From: Carnegiea gigantea
Taxonomy: Eukaryota > Streptophyta > Magnoliopsida > Caryophyllales > Cactaceae
Assembly (NCBI GenBank): GCA_029747015.1
Contig: JAKOGI010000833.1
Location: 62,001 to 126,000, forward strand
Reading direction: 5' to 3'
DNA length: 64,000 bases
In this document: positions 59,086 to 64,000 of the stretch, piece by piece
How positions within the stretch are numbered: position 1 is the first letter of the stretch
How the letters are laid out: the number at the start of each line of letters is the position of its first letter
The notes under the pieces: model-generated
What the model was told of the DNA's origin: nothing
Databases searched by the model: none
Seen by the model: only the letters and a program-made list of their open reading frames with translations
Made by a program: the position numbers and the translations under genes

Positions 59086-59254
59086 GGTGACGGGTCGGGT
59101 GGCGGATCGGATGGACTGTCACCCGAATCCAACCCGATCCATCACCCGATTATCCATCACCCGTTTAATTCACCCGTTTAGTTGGGTTTTCACCCGATTT
59201 TTCGGGTCGGGTGAATCGAATATCTATCGGGGTCGGGTGAAATTGGCAGGCCTA
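58522..59254. mobile_element. hAT-type non-autonomous element with microsatellite core
   Basis: 733 bp. Termini TAGGCCTGGCAA and (reverse complement of the right end) TAGGCCTGCCAA, 11 of 12. Perfect 8-bp TSD catcaagg at 58514-58521 and 59255-59262. Subterminal gggtcggg/cacccg repeats on both sides resemble those of the MITE at 12393-12636. The centre is a (TA)/(CA) microsatellite. No transposase. Confidence 0.92.
58831..59083. repeat. TA/CA microsatellite
   Basis: Runs of (TA)n, (CA)n and tatatacata words. It causes long low-complexity ORFs on both strands that are not genes. Confidence 0.95.
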
Positions 59255-59262
59255 CATCAAGG

Positions 59263-59907
59263 GCTTGTGAATTATGATGCATTGAAAATTTACGCAAAGT
59301 CAAATTGATGAAGATCAATGTTTTATTGATAATGGAAGCTTCAAGTACACGATGGAAACAAGCAAAACCAACACTGAAGATAACGCGACGTGACTCGTAC
59401 ACACATCAAAAGTGGGCACAAATGCCCGATGCAAGCAAATAAGACTATAGTTAAAGATGCCAAAGTGCTCCAACTCATCAGTGATGAATGAGTAACCGTT
59501 GTTAACATGACATTAAGACCATGAAGTCAAAGTGAACTCCTTTATAAACGAAGGAGGACTTATCTTCTCCTAAGGAAGGAGCCTTGTTCGATCAGCAGAT
59601 GGGGACCTCATCTCCACCTAAGGAGCAACCTTGTCCTTTACCTTAGGAAGGTGTCATCTCTATTCTGGGGTGACACTCGATTCTTCATTCAAGGGGATGA
59701 TCTCTCTCCATAGGGAGGTTCATCTCTTTCCATTTCGGCAAGTACCTCTTTCACCCCTTACAGGGGATGGTGAAGAATCTGAACTCTCCATGCCTTAACA
59801 ACCAACCAGGGCATTAGCACTCACTTCTTGTAGATAACAGCAAGCAAGTTAGTTGCCATTGGCCTCTACCCCAATCTCGAGAGTATTGGCTATCTATAGA
59901 AGGTCAG
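59263..59907 (+). other. end of the Tat 3' region
   Basis: Non-coding, with repeated ctaaggaaggagcc/ccttaggaaggtg words (59565-59660). It runs to the 3' LTR. Confidence 0.55.
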
Positions 59908-60281
59908 TGTTGGCTGTAAGGAAGGTAGAAGGATGTCGGGCAGGTATAATGATAATTTGACCCCCTAAATGGGGAAATTATCATCCTGCCTTTGGGTGCC
60001 AACCCTAAGGCAATAAATACCCCAACATTTCCCATTTTGGGAACTTTTACTATTCATAACTTAACTACCTCACTAAACACTCTCCCAAAACAGTACACTA
60101 TCTATTTCTCTATGCTCTTTTCTCTCTATCTACTTCCATAATTCTTCCTAACACTGACTTGAGCATCGGAGGGCCTTCCTCAGAAAAAATACCCAGGATC
60201 AACCTTGGTGTAGGTCTTCAAAAGGGATACACATCAGCTCACATGATTAATCGACCACTTAAGTAAGTTTCTTCCAAAACA
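59908..60281 (+). repeat. 3' LTR of the Tat-type element
   Basis: 374-bp direct repeat of 51177-51568; ends ttccaaaaca. Confidence 0.88.
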
Positions 60282-62039
60282 CTTGTCATTTGGGAGTGAC
60301 CGTACAATGTTAAGTCTTGAACAATCAATCTGTTTTTTTTCCTCTAGTTTGAATCATATAATAAAAATTGTGAAATAATGTTATTATAATATGTTTTCTC
60401 ATTTTTTATAGGTTTTGAATCCTATTAGCTTGTTTAAATGATATGAGCGTCTCACAAAGTATTATTGGCAATAATGAAGTCAACAAAAATGGTGTGGTAG
60501 ATTAGGTATATTCTTTTGTTATTGTGAATGTTTTCCCCTTCTAGTTTGGGTGTAAGTATATTTTTTCTTTTTTCTTCGTAGGTTATAAATGTGGATGCAA
60601 GATATTTAATGTGAATTGAATGATGTTGTCTCCCATGGGGTAGTTGATTTATGCAAAGACTATTTGCATTTTTTGACTCCAAAAGAAACAACACTATGTA
60701 ACAAGTTGTTTAAATGGATAAACAAGGAGGAGGCGGTTTATGAGGATGTTTCAAGGACACCATTTTTCAACATTTTTCACTTTTATGTTTTTTCCTGAAC
60801 AAATGGCTATCAAATTGGGTACGTACATGTGTAAAACTATGATTTTATGCGTATGCATAAGGAAATCGATTATTTGAAAAATTATAATACAACTTTTACT
60901 TTTTTTTATGTTTGCCAATTAACACATTATTTTTATTCAAAAGGAAATTGATGCATATTTATACGATTTACACTTAAGAGCATAGAAAGAATGATTAAAG
61001 AATAGGCTATACATGCCCGTTCTGTTAGAGGTGTGAGCTTTATAATTTTTTCACTAATTTGTTGTGTAAATAGTTATTTTAAGGATTATAAAATTTATGA
61101 AAATATCTATTCAGGTAATTATGTCATTTGTGGATGATAAAGTTGAAAAAACATCTTCAAAGAAGCACATTCATCACTTTAATGCTCTTGAGATTCCCAA
61201 TGACACTAATCATATCAAGAAGGTATGTAAATGAAAGCGTATGTGATTCCTAATTATGTTACCCTCCCTCAAATCATATAATATCACTAATTCATTTGTG
61301 TATAAAGATTTATATTCCCTCGTCAGATGGAGAGAGAAATTTGATATACATAGTTTTAGCAATTTGTTTATATTGAATACTAATTGTTAATGGTATTTAT
61401 TGCTAATGATATTTACTCACCAAACATCGTTTAATGCTAATGTCATTTTAATAAAGTTAGTGAAAGCATCAAAGTTTTTTGAAAAGCACGCTCGATTGTG
61501 TCGGTTATTTAAAGATGTGCCCATTTTTAATTTTCAAGTGTCAATAATGAAAAGAAACCAAATACACGATGGTTCAAAAGTTCAATCATGTAAAGTCGAG
61601 GATGAAAGCGATCAGTATGTAAAATGAATGATCAAATTGAGATTTAAATTCACAATCAACCTATTTTAAAAAGAAAGATCTTATATAATTGAAAGCATGA
61701 AAGCAAAATGTAAGCTACATTCTAAGTTTCCTCATCAAATCAACAAAGATGCATAGATAATTCGATTACAACTGAAAATAAGAATATAATAATAATCACC
61801 AATCTTCCTTTGGAAGCGAATCAGCACTTTTAGGATATATATAGGGTTTTTAACTTCTTCGCTATATACAACCTGCATATTCAATAAGGCCATTATTTGA
61901 TACTAAGTTTTATTTTGAATAAATTTGATAAACATCTAAATATTATATCAGTGTGATATTTCACATCGATATGGAAATTAGGCATGACACTCATTAGTTT
62001 TTCACAAACTAAATTTTGTGTTGTTGTAGCCAATATCGT
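60282..62039. other. unassigned DNA with possible exon-like fragments
   Basis: A + strand stretch at about 60593-60820 (HFLTPKETTLCNKLFKWINK) and another at about 61118-61225 (KHIHHFNALEIPND) look protein-like and are flanked by gt/ag-type boundaries (cgtag before 60582). They might be remnants of a Ulp1-like or other transposon-borne gene. I cannot assign a family. The rest is AT-rich with no signal. Confidence 0.3.
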
Positions 62040-64000
62040 CTGCAGAGTTAGCCGGTGAACATTGAGGGCTTATACTACAAACTTCATTCAAGATCAGATC
62101 TTTCAATGGTTGTTTTTCCCCAACAAACTTACTATTGGCATTTTTAGGACAAGTGCATCTTGTATGATCTATATCATAACATTTGCTCCAAGTTCAAGGA
62201 CTTTGCCCTTTGGTGCCCTTATCGAAATCATAACTTTCGAATTCATTATTCTGTTATTTCTATTAAATAAGTAATCCTCTTCATGTACAATATTGTCTTC
62301 ATCAAGCTGAATGTGTTCCTTAGCCGCCAATAGTCCACCACCGAAGAATGCCACCACTTGAAATTTCCTTCATATTTGTATATTTTATAACTACAAACAT
62401 GTGAAGGCAAGGAAAACCTACAGATTCTAGCTTCATGTAACAATAATGCATCATTTTATATGCATCAGGCCTAATCACTATGTACCAAATTTCTTTATGT
62501 TGAATGGCTAGGAACCAATACAAAATAGGTTAATTGGGACCATATATTTTGTTTTGCACCTTTCAAAACATAAAATGACCCAAAGCACATCTCTTTGCAA
62601 AGAATGTAATAGCAATTTGTCATATAAACATTTGTAGCATATGGCTTGAAGTTGCAAAGTACTCCATCTATAACAGGAAAAGTATGAACTGTTATGTGAT
62701 CATTACATCCATCTCCTCTTCTTTGTTTTGTGATTACTTGTTCGTGCAGTTGATTAAGTCTAAACAATGTTATCAATGGATCGATCCCCATTTTATTGTT
62801 CTATGCATACCCTCCAACTCTTTGTGTGCTCCTCATTCATGCAATAGTGAAAAAATATATATATATTAAGGCAATTCTTCAAACATATATTTCACAAGCT
62901 AATAAGTTTAGATAATTATTTTGATACCTGCAAAGAAATATCCTCGTAGATATGCTTCTTCCCGATTTTCCTTACCATTGTACAATTCAATTGCTTACTT
63001 TTTTGTGAACACCATGATGAAACACAAGTTCTTGCTAACCAACTTCAAAATGTTCAAGATGCCCCCCATTTGACTGCACATTTTTCACTGGATGCCAAAC
63101 AACAAAATCTATATCGTACTTTCAGAAATACGACCTTAATTGAACTAGCCATTGCCTTATCACTATCTGTCACAATTATCTCAAGCTTTTGTCCATCTCC
63201 TACTTCAACTACTGCTCCAAAACTCAAATAAAAGAAGATTCCTTCTGAAGGACTACTAGAGCACACCTAACATGACTGCCTCTCTATTATGGTTGGGTTG
63301 ATACCAGCAAGTACCACAAGTGGTTTATTATATACAGTACATTTGTAGGTGGTGTCAAATGCAAGAACATTCCCAAAAGCTTTATAATCTATGTGTAACT
63401 TTTTATTGCACCAAAATGAGTTCTTTAACCTCCCGTCCTCATCCTCAGTATATCTTAAAAAATATGTAGGATCAACTTCTTTCTTTCCCCGTAAATATGC
63501 CAAAAGAGCATCTGCATCACCATCTTTAGTTTGCGTATTTCTATGCTTATAGAGATGATATTTCATGTCATGTTTTGAGTAAGGAAGTTCTTCAAGACCT
63601 CCAACTCGATTCACCATAGACCATATTATATTATGTGGAGGAATACCAGTATCATATATTTATTCCATCTCCTTGTAAAACTCCTCTGAAGTTTCTCGAT
63701 GAGATCTACTTTTTTGTTTAAAAAAATATTAACAACAGCACGCTTTAAGAATATGATATCCGAAATAAGGAAACAAAATATTAAAAATTAATTACAACGT
63801 AATAGCCAACTTGAAGTACGTTGTATGATGCGGTTTTACAAGGGGATGTGTATGTTTAGTGACAAATCTTGTCACAATACAATGATTTGCATCTTTGATC
63901 CATTTGAATTGAATTTCAACTAGGCACATAAATCTCAATAACTCTTTTGGCTTCTTTTCCCTATCAAGGTTTTCCAGATACTTTTGAAGACAAATACCTT
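62040..64000 (-). pseudogene. FAR1/FHY3-related (MULE-type) gene, decayed and partial
   Basis: - strand, running off the right edge. FAR1 DNA-binding domain fragments at about 63830-64000, ending in a K-H-T-H-P-L-like box. MULE-type transposase core at 63267-63617: DADALLAYLRGKK, YFLRYTEDEDGRLKNSFWC, VLAFDTTYKCTVYNKPLVVLAG; continued in shifted frame at 63054-63266 (VTDSDKAMASSIKVVF). Then AYLRGYFFAGI (about 62925-62960), a C-terminal helical region (62495-62791) and a SWIM-like segment MKLESVGFPCLHMF (about 62390-62435) whose CxC cysteines read Tyr. Numerous stops and frame changes. Whether it was a host gene or a Mutator-like transposon is undecided; no TIRs found. Confidence 0.8.

Larger units (their letters stand above)
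51177..60281 (+). mobile_element. Tat-lineage LTR element with gag and protease, no RT or integrase
   Basis: LTRs 51177-51568 and 59908-60281 (392 and 374 bp). The right one begins TGTTGGCTGTAAGGAAGG; the left has AGTTGACC. The primer site region TTGGCGCTGTCTATAGGA is typical of Tat-type plant elements. Gag and protease are decayed but recognisable. After protease come a purine tract and about 5.6 kb of non-coding DNA with tandem repeats, the known habit of Tat elements. An Athila solo LTR and a hAT-type element are inserted in it. I could not find a TSD (gtcaa against cttgt). Confidence 0.87.

Noticed and set aside
58800..59181. Overlapping ORFs on both strands encoding Tyr/Ile/Thr/His repeats
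   Set aside because: They are translations of the TA/CA microsatellite inside the hAT-type element.
1..64000. A defence system, biosynthetic cluster or other novel multi-gene operon
   Set aside because: All coding signal is retroelement or transposon derived; no operon-like layout.

Overview
The window is repeat-rich plant (angiosperm) nuclear DNA and reads as heterochromatin. Almost all of it is nested LTR retrotransposons of the Ty3/gypsy superfamily (Athila, Tat and chromovirus-like lineages) with plant-type primer sites (tRNA-Asp and initiator tRNA-Met), two hAT-type terminal-inverted-repeat elements and one decayed FAR1/MULE-type gene. I see no intact cellular gene, no rRNA, no convincing tRNA and no CRISPR array. 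The species cannot be named from the sequence.

Layout. (1) 6-12739: Athila-type element in + orientation, with LTRs, degenerate gag, protease, RT-RNase H, integrase and an Athila-specific ORF after pol; its 3' LTR carries a 244-bp hAT MITE. (2) 13606-32598: second Athila-type element in - orientation with a perfect 5-bp target duplication (tacat). It is split just after its pol by (3) 18549-25523, a - strand element that has gag but no pol. An unusual palindromic insertion (about 27613-27957) breaks its RT. (4) 32604-36510: non-coding DNA with two decayed tandem arrays. (5) 36511-41088: a 2.9-kb LTR with a polypurine tract, then sequence I cannot assign. (6) 41089-46065: chromovirus-like gag-PR-RT-RNase H on the - strand, without integrase, preceded by an extra proline-rich/acidic leader ORF and by an LTR-like unit whose ends form 165-bp inverted arms. 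(7) 46133-50762: a chromovirus-like element reduced to gag and protease, with perfect TSDs (aaaac). (8) 51177-60281: a Tat-lineage element with gag and protease, no RT or integrase, and a long tandem-repeat-rich 3' region. It holds an Athila solo LTR (54806-56074, TSD gatac) and a hAT-type element with a microsatellite core (58522-59254, 8-bp TSD). (9) 60282-64000: unassigned DNA, then a FAR1-related pseudogene on the - strand running off the window.

How the parts relate. Both Athila RTs are damaged at the catalytic site, and the gag-only and gag-protease elements have no RT or integrase, so none of these copies looks autonomous. Three unrelated elements keep gag while lacking pol yet retain LTRs and primer sites, which suggests mobilisation in trans. 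A repeated cis-module (a short stem-loop followed by a G-rich polypurine tract) occurs twice in each Athila element, once after the last ORF and once at the 3' LTR, with related versions in the gag-only and Tat elements. The order of insertion is readable from the nesting: the gag-only element is younger than the - strand Athila element; the solo LTR and the hAT element are younger than the Tat element; the MITE is younger than the + strand Athila element.
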